Under the pieces are notes generated by a model. It searched no databases, was not told where the DNA came from, and worked only from the letters and a program-made list of their open reading frames with translations. Below are positions 1 through 7,745 of a DNA stretch of 17,845 bases, piece after piece. Source of the stretch: JANYIP01 sp031394045 (GTDB lineage Bacteria; Actinomycetota; Actinomycetes; Prado026); contig JANMWN010000223.1 in the NCBI GenBank assembly GCA_031394045.1, positions 1 through 17,845 on the forward strand. Direction: 5' to 3'. The stretch's first letter is position 1. Each line of letters begins with the position of its first letter. Made by a program: the position numbers and the translations under genes.

Positions 1-202
1 CCAGCTTCTCGGTCAGCAGCCGCGCGACGATCGACTGGACCGCGCTGCTCTGCGCGCGGTGCACGTGGACGGAGTCGATGTCTGCGGCCGAGTCGACCAG
101 GTGCTCCTGAAGACGGTCAGCGAGCTGGTCGACGACAACGAGCTCAGCGCGATCAGCGTCAGTGAGGCTGCCGCGTACGAATCGCTTGTAGGCCGCCTCC
201 AC
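1..202 (-). CDS. Possible partial coding region at the left edge, strand unresolved
   Basis: A reading frame on the - strand is open from a GTG at 202 to the window edge without a stop (67 codons, 3' end missing). It reads as a plausible soluble, charged protein with segments such as SLTDADRAELVVVDQLADRL and VHVHRAQSSAVQSIVARLL. The + strand frame with the same codon boundaries (2-238, stop TAG at 236-238) is also open and equally plausible, ending in SEAAAYESLVGRLHERS. Hand counts of G/C at third positions are similar for both strands (about 77-79%) and lower than in the core genes, which fits an accessory gene. I do not recognise a family in either direction. The GTG has no clear ribosome binding site. 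If the + strand is right, the gene lies upstream of glsA in the same direction. Confidence 0.3.
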   Translation of the reverse strand, partial: MEAAYKRFVRGSLTDADRAELVVVDQLADRLQEHLVDSAADIDSVHVHRAQSSAVQSIVARLLTEKL

Positions 203-252
203 GAGCGGAGCTTCGCAGCTCGTACGCCGAGAAGCTAGCCACGTGAGCCTCT

Positions 253-294
253 CCAGTCTTGGGATTCAGGGTCCTCCAATCCTGGGATTCGGGG
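253..294. repeat. Imperfect 23-bp-period direct repeat upstream of glsA
   Basis: Nineteen bases at 253-271 (core CTTGGGATTCAGGG) recur at 276-294 (core CCTGGGATTCGGGG) with three mismatches and a 23-bp period. The pair lies in the 109-bp gap before the glutaminase start and just after the stop of the + strand edge frame. It could be a regulator binding pair or a simple tandem duplication. I see no other feature in this gap apart from the glsA ribosome binding site. Confidence 0.45.
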
Positions 295-347
295 CCGGCG
301 TCGGCCGCCGAATCGGCCGATCACAGGCCCTCGAGAGGTGACGGGGT

Positions 348-1214
348 GTGCGGATGGACGCACCGCAGGACGACCAGCCGGGTACGTACGTCTCGACCGG
401 GACGCTGCCACCCGCCGAGCAGATGCAGACCCTGGTCGACGAGGCGTACGAGCGCTACCGCACGGACGACGAGGGCGTGGTCGCCGACTACATCCCGGCG
501 CTGGCCGACGCGGCGCCGAGCCTCTTCGGGATCAGCGTGGTCGGTGTCGGCGGCGCGGTGTTCTCCGCGGGCGACACCGCTGTCGAGTTCTCGATGCAGA
601 GCGTGTCCAAGCCGTTCGTGTTCGCCCTCGTCTGCAAGGCGATCGGTTCGTGCGCCGCCCGCGACCACCTCGGCGTCAACAGCACCGGGCTGCCCTTCAA
701 CTCGGTGATGGCGGTGGAGCTCAACGACGACCGGACGATGAACCCGATGGTCAACGCCGGCGCCATTGCCACGACAAGCCTGGTGCCCGGTGCCACCGCC
801 GAGGACAAGTGGGCGGCGATCCAGCAGGGGCTGTCGGCGTTCGCCGGCCGCACGCTGACAATGGACGCCGAGGTCTATGCGTCAGAGTCGGCGACGAACC
901 TGCGCAACCGCGGCGTCGCGCACCTGCTCGAGAGCTACGGCCGGCTGTACTTCGACCCGGACGAGGCGACCGACATCTATACCCGCCAGTGCTCCTTGAA
1001 CGTCACCGCGCAGGACCTGGCCGTGATGGGGGCGTCCCTGGCCGACGGCGGCGTCAGCGGGGGCATCGTCACGATGTCGCCGGGCAAGGGCGGGCTGGGT
1101 ACGTACTCACCGCGGCTGGACCCCGCCGGCAACAGCGTCCCCGGGCAGCGCGCCACCAAGTTCCTGTCGGAGCGCCTCGGGCTGAACCTCTTCGCGTCCG
1201 CGCCGCACCGTTAG
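348..1214 (+). CDS. glsA: Glutaminase A with apparent internal deletion
   Basis: Serine-dependent glutaminase (L-glutamine to L-glutamate plus ammonia, EC 3.5.1.2), cytosolic, with a beta-lactamase-like fold. Visible active-site signatures: Tyr48 in DYIPAL, the S-x-x-K pair Ser85/Lys88 in MQSVSKPF, Asn136 in NPMVNAGAI, Glu180 and Asn187, and Tyr211 in IYTRQCSL. The GTG at 348 is chosen because GAGAGG (333-338) sits at good spacing; an ATG at 354 is the alternative. The product is 288 residues against a usual 305-330. LADGGV (231-236) runs directly into SGGIVTMSPGKGGLG, so the expected segment with the second catalytic tyrosine (family motif GMYD) and the PAKSGV motif is missing, roughly 45-50 residues. 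The deletion joins two short copies of GGCGTC and keeps the frame. The protein is therefore probably inactive or altered. It converges on the M20 gene with 10 bp between them. Confidence 0.9.
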   Translation: MRMDAPQDDQPGTYVSTGTLPPAEQMQTLVDEAYERYRTDDEGVVADYIPALADAAPSLFGISVVGVGGAVFSAGDTAVEFSMQSVSKPFVFALVCKAIGSCAARDHLGVNSTGLPFNSVMAVELNDDRTMNPMVNAGAIATTSLVPGATAEDKWAAIQQGLSAFAGRTLTMDAEVYASESATNLRNRGVAHLLESYGRLYFDPDEATDIYTRQCSLNVTAQDLAVMGASLADGGVSGGIVTMSPGKGGLGTYSPRLDPAGNSVPGQRATKFLSERLGLNLFASAPHR

Positions 1215-1224
1215 CTCGCTCTGA

Positions 1225-2460
1225 CTAGACGGGCAGCCACGTCCGCGCGGCAGTGACCAGTGCGGTGACACCGGTGGTGATCGTCGGCTCGATCACCGGT
1301 GCGAAGCGCGGCGAGTGGTTCGAGGGCTGCTGGGCGACGATGCGTACGACGTCCTCGACGCCGGTGGCCGCCGCGAAGGCAGCAGGGTCGGCCCCGCCGA
1401 GCAACCAGTAGACGCACGGGACGCCGGCGGCCGAGGCCAGCATGCCCACGTCCTCGCTGCCGGTGACCGGGCCTGGGTTGATGATCCGCTGCGCGCCGAG
1501 GACGGACTCGAACGCCGCCTGCGTCTTCGCGCTCGCGGCCAGGTCGTTGACCACTGCGGGGAAGGACTCCATCAGCGTCACCTCGGGGTCCTTCGTCGCC
1601 CCGGAGGCCGCTGCCTCGCCGCGCACGATCCGCTCGATCGCGGCCAGCACGCGGGTCCGTACGTCCGGCGAGTAGCTGCGCACGCTGAGCAGCAGCTCGG
1701 CCTCGGCCGGGATGATGTTCTCCTTGGCCCCCGCGCGCATCGCCCCGACAGTCACCACGGCGGTGTCGCTGCCCGCGATCTCGCGGGACACGATGGTCTG
1801 CAGCCGCATCACCGTCGCCGCCGCCATCACGACCGGGTCGATCGACACCTCAGGTCGCGAACCGTGCGCGCCCTCACCGTGCAAGGTCACGCGGAGCGAG
1901 TCGGCGGCCGCGAAGGCCGGCCCCGGGCACAGGCCGATGACGCCGGCCGGCAGCGGGCTGACATGTTGCCCCAGCACGATGTCCGGCCGGCCGACGCGGT
2001 CGAAGACCCCGTCCTCGATCATCGCCACCGCGCCCTTGCCGATCTCCTCGGCGGGCTGGAAGAGCACCATCAGGGTGCCGGCCCAGGTCGAGCGGTCCGC
2101 AGCGAGCTCTGCGGCGGCGCCCAGCAGGCAGGTCACGTGCATGTCGTGGCCGCAGGCGTGCATCAGCGGTACGTCGTGGCCGTCACGGTCCGTGCCGCGG
2201 GCGGTGCTGGCGTACGCGAGCCCGGTGGCCTCCGCGACGGGGAGCGCATCCATGTCCGCGCGCAGCAGCGCGGTCGCGCCGGCCCCGTTGCGCAGGACGC
2301 CGACCACACCGGTGCCGCCGATCCCGATGGTCGTCTCGTAGCCGAGAGCGCGCAGCCGGTCGGCGACGATCCCGGCCGTACGCGTCTCCTGGAAGCCGAG
2401 CTCAGGATGGGTGTGCAGGTCGCGGTAGAGGTCGGCCAGCAGCTCGGACTCATCAATCAC
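1225..2460 (-). CDS. M20 family metallo-amidohydrolase (amidohydrolase/hippurate-hydrolase-like)
   Basis: Zinc or manganese amidohydrolase of peptidase family M20, subfamily of IAA-amino acid, hippurate and N-acyl-amino acid hydrolases; it removes an acyl group from an N-acylated amino acid in the cytosol. Numbered from GTG 2460 (411 residues): HTHPELGFQE at 17-26, RADMDALPV at 67-75, HACGHDMH at 101-108 (metal ligands Cys103 and His105), FQPAEE at 134-139, GQHV with His166, and a C-terminal SNHSPRFAP histidine. Length is normal. An in-frame ATG at 2496 would add 12 residues, but that stretch uses codons rare here (CAA, GTA, AGA AGA), whereas GTG 2460 has AGAGAAGAGAG just upstream, so I prefer GTG. 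The substrate cannot be read from sequence. It is convergent with glsA; whether the two share a glutamine or acyl-glutamine theme is speculation. Confidence 0.88.
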   Translation of the reverse strand: MIDESELLADLYRDLHTHPELGFQETRTAGIVADRLRALGYETTIGIGGTGVVGVLRNGAGATALLRADMDALPVAEATGLAYASTARGTDRDGHDVPLMHACGHDMHVTCLLGAAAELAADRSTWAGTLMVLFQPAEEIGKGAVAMIEDGVFDRVGRPDIVLGQHVSPLPAGVIGLCPGPAFAAADSLRVTLHGEGAHGSRPEVSIDPVVMAAATVMRLQTIVSREIAGSDTAVVTVGAMRAGAKENIIPAEAELLLSVRSYSPDVRTRVLAAIERIVRGEAAASGATKDPEVTLMESFPAVVNDLAASAKTQAAFESVLGAQRIINPGPVTGSEDVGMLASAAGVPCVYWLLGGADPAAFAAATGVEDVVRIVAQQPSNHSPRFAPVIEPTITTGVTALVTAARTWLPV

Positions 2461-2540
2461 GAGGGACTCTCTTCTCTCAGCTACTTGGCGCTTCATCCCC
2501 CACGGTTCCCCCCATCATCGTCCCATGCAGGCCGGCGACG

Positions 2541-3044
2541 TCAGCCCCGGAGTGCCGCCCGCAGATCCTTGATGAGCAGGAACAGGTGCAGCTCGTCAGT
2601 GGGAGACGACTCGAATTCGGCAATGGACAGATAGAAGGCACGAGCACCGTCGTCTTTGGCATGTACGAGGAGGGCTCGAATACCGACTTCCTCCGCAAGT
2701 GCCGCGACTTTTGCCAGGGCATGGATCACCAGGGCCCGCCCAAGTCCGTCACCTTGCGTGGTCAAATCAACGGCAAGACGGGCGAGCAGAATGACTGGTA
2801 TCGCGTGTCGTGGAAGCCCCTGTCTTACCCGTCCAGGGGCGGCCACGTGATCCACGCCGCCCGTCGCCAGGGCGTAGTAGCCCACGACCCGATCTTGGTC
2901 GCAGCAAACGAAGACCGTAGCCATGCCGGCCTGCTGGCTCGTGAGGGCGTACTGCTCAAGCCAGGTCGATAGTTCGGGTGACCCGCAATCAAAGCCTGCA
3001 ACGTCGTCTGCGGGTGACAACTTGCGAGGCGGCGTCCACGTCAC
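2541..3044 (-). CDS. GNAT-family toxin (TacT/AtaT-like acetyltransferase)
   Basis: GCN5-related N-acetyltransferase of 167 residues, the size and pattern of toxin GNATs that acetylate the amino group of aminoacyl-tRNA and stop translation. Seen: the N-terminal pattern FDCGSPELSTWL (18-29), VVGYYALATG (53-62), IPVILLARLAVD (82-93), the acetyl-CoA loop Q97-GDGLG, ALLVHAKDDGARAFY with Tyr138 at the position of the catalytic tyrosine of TacT, and the ending FESSP. The start is a GTG at 3044 forming a GTGA overlap with the stop of the RHH gene upstream, so the two are translationally coupled. Third-position GC is lower than in the core cluster, suggesting acquisition. Toxin function is inferred from family and pairing; the target tRNA is unknown. 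Confidence 0.87.
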   Translation of the reverse strand: MTWTPPRKLSPADDVAGFDCGSPELSTWLEQYALTSQQAGMATVFVCCDQDRVVGYYALATGGVDHVAAPGRVRQGLPRHAIPVILLARLAVDLTTQGDGLGRALVIHALAKVAALAEEVGIRALLVHAKDDGARAFYLSIAEFESSPTDELHLFLLIKDLRAALRG

Positions 3045-3361
3045 TCCGCGAAGGGTGAGGGCTCGTCGAACAGCGCCTTCAACCGAGGCTTGTAGACGAC
3101 AGGACGCTCCAGGATGACCTCGAACCGAGCCCTTTCTTGGTCGGAAAGAACGAACCAGCGGCGGTCCGCCAGAATCCGCTCTGCGGCGAGGGTCGCACTG
3201 CCTAGGACGAAGTCCGTCACCGACCGATCCGTCGCCTCGGCTGCCTGCTGGATCAGCGCTCGTTGGCGAGCTGTGGTCCGCATCGTCAGTCGCGCCTGGC
3301 GGCTGGCTCCGGTGTCAGGAGGTGACTTGATGTCCCGCTCCGGTGCTTCATGCGCAGACAT
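3041..3361 (-). CDS. DUF1778 ribbon-helix-helix antitoxin (TacA-like)
   Basis: A 106-residue protein with the DUF1778 layout: RLTMRTTARQRALIQQAAEA (25-44) is the RHH strand and first helix, TDRSVTDFVLGSATLAAERI (45-64) the second helix, and WFVLSDQERARFEVILERP (69-87) with the short tail is the part that in TacA/AtaR-type antitoxins wraps the GNAT toxin. The ATG at 3361 has GGGAGG at ideal spacing. The start lies close downstream of a promoter whose -10 is overlapped by a perfect 12-bp palindrome, as expected for autoregulation by an RHH dimer. The stop overlaps the toxin start (GTGA). The preceding 19 residues before the RHH core are Pro/Ala/Glu rich and probably flexible. Confidence 0.88.
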   Translation of the reverse strand: MSAHEAPERDIKSPPDTGASRQARLTMRTTARQRALIQQAAEATDRSVTDFVLGSATLAAERILADRRWFVLSDQERARFEVILERPVVYKPRLKALFDEPSPFAE

Positions 3362-3384
3362 AGCGCCTCCCTGTGTGTGCACCC

Positions 3385-3413
3385 ACTGTACGTACAGATG
3401 ATCGAGACCGCAA
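3385..3413 (-). promoter_or_regulatory. Toxin-antitoxin promoter with palindromic operator
   Basis: On the - strand TTGCGG (3413-3408), a 17-bp spacer, then TACAGT (3390-3385) form a good sigma-70-type promoter about 24 bp before the antitoxin ATG. The perfect palindrome CTGTACGTACAG occupies 3386-3397 and covers most of the -10. It is a strong candidate operator for the RHH antitoxin. Both assignments are inferred from sequence only. Confidence 0.55.
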
Positions 3414-3461
3414 GAACGGCGGGCGTACGCAAGGGAGGGAAAGAAACCGTAGAGAAGTGGG

Positions 3462-3544
3462 TGCGCGAGGGGGGAGTTGAACCCCCACACCCTTTCGGGC
3501 ACTGGAACCTGAATCCAGCGCGTCTGCCATTCCGCCACTCGCGC
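3462..3544 (-). tRNA. tRNA-Leu (anticodon CAG)
   Basis: Read on the - strand, the acceptor arm GCGCGAG pairs with CTCGCGC at the other end, followed by discriminator A. The anticodon stem CTGGA/TCCAG encloses TTCAGGT, giving anticodon CAG. A long variable arm (TGCCCGAAAGGGTG region) and the T arm GGGGGTTCAACTCCCCC confirm a class II leucine tRNA of 83 nt. CCA is not encoded directly after A73 (the following bases are CCCA). It lies divergent to fhaA, and the toxin-antitoxin module is immediately downstream of its 3' end. Confidence 0.95.
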
Positions 3545-3690
3545 GAGTGCGCACGAGGTTACCACGCAGCGCGCGGCGGCCAGGGGGGCCCGGAGCCGCC
3601 CACAGATACCATCGCGGGAGCCGCTGCACCCCGCTGGTGGCCACGCAAAGACGCTGCAACCACACTGCAACCGCGACGAGGAGGTGCGCG

Positions 3691-4383
3691 ATGGGTGTCA
3701 TGGACCGCTTCGAGCGCCGCCTCGATCGGATGGTCAGTGGGGTGTTCGCCAAGGCGTTCAAGGCCGAGGTGCAGCCCGTCGAGATCGCCGCGGCCCTCCA
3801 GCGCGAGTGCGACGACCGGGCCGCGATCGTCACCCGCGACCGCACGATGGTGCCCAACGAGTTCAGCGTCGAGCTCGGCCAGCACGACTTCGACCGCCTC
3901 GCCATGTACGCCGAACCGCTGGGCAACGAGCTCGCCGCGATGGTCCGCGAGCACGCCGAGGAGCAGGCGTACCAGTTCGTCGGAGCAGTGTCCGTACGCT
4001 TCGAGCTCGTCGACGACCTCGAGACCGGCATGTTTCGCGTCCTGTCCAACGCGGTCGCCTCCGGCGCGGTGCCCGAGCCGGGCCGCCGCACCGCCGGCCC
4101 GGCCGAGGTGTCGGCCGCGCTCGAGGTCGGCACCTCGACCCTCGCCCTCACCCGCCGGCACACAGTCCTCGGTCGCGGCGCCGAGTCCGACCTGCGGCTG
4201 GACGACCCCGGAATCTCGCGGCGGCACGCCGAGATCGTGCTGTCCGACCCGCCGCGGATCAGCGACCTGGCCTCGACCAACGGCACCTTCGTGGACGGCG
4301 AGCGGGTGACCTCGGCGGAGCTGTACAACGGTGCCCGGATCGGCATCGGGACCCTCACCCTCGTGTTCCGGTACGGCGGCTAG
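3691..4383 (+). CDS. fhaA: FHA domain protein FhaA (DUF3662 + FHA)
   Basis: Phosphothreonine-binding adaptor of the PknB pathway; in mycobacteria FhaA binds phosphorylated MviN/MurJ-type pseudokinase complexes and moderates peptidoglycan synthesis. The 230-residue product has an N-terminal DUF3662 domain (about 1-120, starting MGVMDRFERRLDRMVSG) and a C-terminal FHA domain (about 148-228) with GR at 161-162, SRRH at 177-180 and STNGT at 195-199, all phosphopeptide-contact motifs. It is much shorter than M. tuberculosis FhaA (527 aa): the long low-complexity linker between the domains is nearly absent here. ATG 3691 has GAGGAGG directly upstream. First gene of the + strand cluster; fhaB follows after 3 bp. 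Confidence 0.93.
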   Translation: MGVMDRFERRLDRMVSGVFAKAFKAEVQPVEIAAALQRECDDRAAIVTRDRTMVPNEFSVELGQHDFDRLAMYAEPLGNELAAMVREHAEEQAYQFVGAVSVRFELVDDLETGMFRVLSNAVASGAVPEPGRRTAGPAEVSAALEVGTSTLALTRRHTVLGRGAESDLRLDDPGISRRHAEIVLSDPPRISDLASTNGTFVDGERVTSAELYNGARIGIGTLTLVFRYGG

Positions 4384-4386
4384 CCC

Positions 4387-4929
4387 ATGTCGGCACTGAC
4401 CCTGAAGCTGTTCCAGATCGGGTTCCTGGTCCTGCTCTGGCTCATGGTGCTGTCGGTGGCGACCGTGATGCGGGCCGACCTGTTCGCGCGCCGCCGCACC
4501 AAGGCGCCCAAGCCCGCCAAGGCCGGCAAGGCGCCACGCTCCGTCCCGGTGGCCGCTGCGGCCGCGGCGGCTGGCACCGCCGCCGTACCCGTAGCCGTAG
4601 CTGGCAAGGCGGCGAAGCCAGCCAAGCCGAGACGCGGTGCCCCTCGCACGCTCCTGGTCACCGCGGGGATGCGCCAGGGCGCGACGATCGAGCTCGGCGC
4701 CACCCCCATCACAATCGGGCGCGCGGCCGAGAACACCCTGGTCCTCGAGGACGACTACGTCTCCGGCCGGCATGCCCGGCTGTACCCGCACGAGGGCGCC
4801 TGGGTGGTCGAGGACCTCGGCTCGACCAACGGCACGTACCTCGACCGCACCCGCCTGACCGCCGCGATGGTGCTCCCGGTCGGCACGCCCGTACGCATCG
4901 GCAAGACCGTCGTCGAGCTGCGGAAGTAG
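4387..4929 (+). CDS. fhaB: FHA domain protein FhaB (FipA-type)
   Basis: Membrane-anchored phosphothreonine reader; its mycobacterial counterpart FhaB/FipA is a PknA/PknB substrate linked to division and wall synthesis. 180 residues: one N-terminal transmembrane helix (about 6-27, LKLFQIGFLVLLWLMVLSVA), a Lys/Ala/Pro-rich linker (38-86, with KAPKPAKAGKAP and KAAKPAKPRRG), then an FHA domain (about 88-178) with GR at 111-112, SGRHA at 126-130 and STNGT at 146-150. ATG 4387 follows the fhaA stop by 3 bp with only a weak GGCGG nearby, suggesting translational coupling. pstP begins 5 bp after its stop. Confidence 0.93.
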   Translation: MSALTLKLFQIGFLVLLWLMVLSVATVMRADLFARRRTKAPKPAKAGKAPRSVPVAAAAAAAGTAAVPVAVAGKAAKPAKPRRGAPRTLLVTAGMRQGATIELGATPITIGRAAENTLVLEDDYVSGRHARLYPHEGAWVVEDLGSTNGTYLDRTRLTAAMVLPVGTPVRIGKTVVELRK

Positions 4930-4934
4930 CCGCG

Positions 4935-6274
<1,340 letters not shown>

Positions 6275-6278
<4 letters not shown>

Positions 6279-7693
6279 GTACCGCCGTGATCGCTCCGCC
6301 TGCCCGCACGGACGGGCCGCCCACGCGCCGCCCTCGTCGCAGCGCCGAGCTCGCCCTGATCGTGCTCGCCCTGGCAGTCGGGCTGATGGCCTATGCCCAG
6401 GTGGGCTTCTCGAACGGCGGGATCCTGCCGCAGCACTTCGTCCCGTTCGCGGTCGGGTCGACGGTCGCAGCGCTGCTCGCGCACGGCATGGTCCGGTGGC
6501 TGGCGCCGTACTCCGACCAGGTGCTGCTCCCGGTCGCGCTCGCGATCAACGGCATCGGGCTGGCGATGATCCACCGGCTCGACGTGGCCGCCGACGTCAA
6601 GGCAGCGCTCAAGGGTCAGCCGCTACCCCGCCCGACCGCGCCCACGCAGCTGGTCTGGACGGTGCTGGGCCTCCTTCTGCTCACCGCGGTGCTGCTGCTG
6701 GTACGCGATCCGCGGGTGCTGCAGCGGTTCACGTACACCGCGATGATCATCGGCCTGGCCCTGCTGGTGCTGCCGCTGGTCCCAGGACTCGGCGTCACCA
6801 TCAACGGAGCGCGGATCTGGGTCCGGCTGGGTGGGCTGTCCTTCCAGCCGGCCGAGATCGCCAAGCTCGCGCTCATCGTCTTCTTCGCCGGCTACCTCGT
6901 CGTCAAGCGCGATGCCCTGGCGGTGGCGCGTACGCAGTTCCTGGGGGTCGACGTACCCCGCGGCCGTGACCTCGGCCCGATCTTGGTGGCCTGGCTGGTC
7001 AGCGTCGCCGTCCTGGTGTTCGAGAAGGACCTGGGCACCTCGCTGCTGTTCTTCGGCCTGTTCGTCGCGCTGCTCTACGTCGCCACCGGGCGGCGCGGCT
7101 GGGTCGTCATCGGCACCTTCCTTTTCCTCGTCGGCTCCACGCTGGGCTACTACGCCTTCGCGCACGTACGCGTCCGGGTGGACGTCTGGCTGCACCCCTT
7201 CGCCGACGCGGCCAACACCGGCTACCAGATCACCCAGAGCCTGTACGGCCTGGCCGACGGCGGCGTGCTCGGCACCGGGATCGGGCAGGGCACGCCGGAC
7301 CTGGTGCCGTACGCCAAGTCCGACTTCATCATCTCCGCGGTCGGCGAGGAGCTCGGGCTCACCGGCCTGATGGCGCTGCTGCTCCTGTACGCGATCCTGG
7401 TCGAGCGCGGGCTGCGTACGGCGCTGGCGGCCCGCGACGTGTTCGGCCGGCTGCTCGCATGCGGGCTGGCGTTCGTGATGGGGCTGCAGGTGTTCATCGT
7501 CGTCGGGGGCGTCACGAACCTGATCCCCCTGACCGGGCTGACGACACCGTTCCTGTCGGCGGGCGGTTCGTCGATGGTGGCCAACTGGATGGTCATCGGC
7601 CTGCTGCTCCGGGTCAGCGACAACGCACGGCGGCCGACGCCGACACCCGTACCGATCACGGACACCGCTATGACCATCGTGGTACCACGATGA
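6275..7693 (+). CDS. rodA: SEDS peptidoglycan glycosyltransferase RodA (FtsW/RodA/SpoVE family)
   Basis: Polytopic membrane enzyme that polymerises lipid II and works with a class B PBP, here encoded next door. 472 residues with at least ten hydrophobic segments. Seen: NGARIWVRLGGLSFQPAEIAK (about 177-197), the catalytic-Asp signature FEKDLGTSLL with Asp252, the GTGIGQG and SDFIISAVGEELG loops, and the C-terminal GGVTNLIPLTGLTTPFLSAGGSS signature. ATG 6275 overlaps the pstP stop. The stop TGA (7691-7693) lies inside the first copy of a 26-bp tandem repeat. Every one of the twelve GTA trinucleotides I counted in this gene is followed by C. Confidence 0.95.
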
Positions 7694-7727
7694 ATTCACA
7701 GATCGTGGTACCACGATGAATTCACAG
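7676..7727. repeat. 26-bp tandem duplication at the rodA-pbpA junction
   Basis: Two identical 26-bp units abut at 7676-7701 and 7702-7727. Each starts with the perfect palindrome ATCGTGGTACCACGAT followed by GAATTCACAG. A degenerate third copy (AGAGTGGTGCCTAGATGA, 7728-7745) covers the pbpA start. The first copy contains the rodA stop. Confidence 0.95.
7690..7719 (+). CDS. 9-codon mini-ORF MNSQIVVPR in the rodA-pbpA junction
   Basis: The ATG at 7690 overlaps the rodA TGA (ATGA) and the frame ends at TGA 7717-7719, which itself overlaps the next ATG. It arises from the 26-bp duplication of the rodA end. It has no recognisable ribosome binding site of its own and would rely on ribosomes terminating at rodA. 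It may act only as a coupling relay; translation is unproven. Confidence 0.3.
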   Translation: MNSQIVVPR

Positions 7728-7745
7728 AGAGTGGTGCCTAGATGA
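7716..7745 (+). CDS. 9-codon mini-ORF MNSQRVVPR overlapping the pbpA start
   Basis: Second mini-ORF produced by the duplication. Its ATG (7716) overlaps the stop of the first mini-ORF and its TGA (7743-7745) overlaps the pbpA ATG (7742-7744). The peptide differs from the first by one residue (R for I). Inferred translational relay, not known biology. Confidence 0.3.
   Translation: MNSQRVVPR

Noticed and set aside
1..3544. Integrated element using tRNA-Leu as attachment site
   Set aside because: No second copy of the tRNA 3' end, no integrase and no phage or transposase genes to the left within the window.
3545..3690. Promoters for fhaA and tRNA-Leu in the divergent gap
   Set aside because: TAACCT-like and ATACCAT-like hexamers exist but lack convincing -35 partners, so I do not call them.
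3559..4791. 410-codon open frame on the - strand opposite fhaA/fhaB
   Set aside because: Antisense shadow of high-GC genes; His/Gly/Arg-rich with no motifs, while the + strand has complete FHA signatures.
3684..4934. Long + strand extension upstream of pstP
   Set aside because: Arg/Pro-rich out-of-frame reading of fhaA and fhaB; PstP homology begins exactly at ATG 4935.
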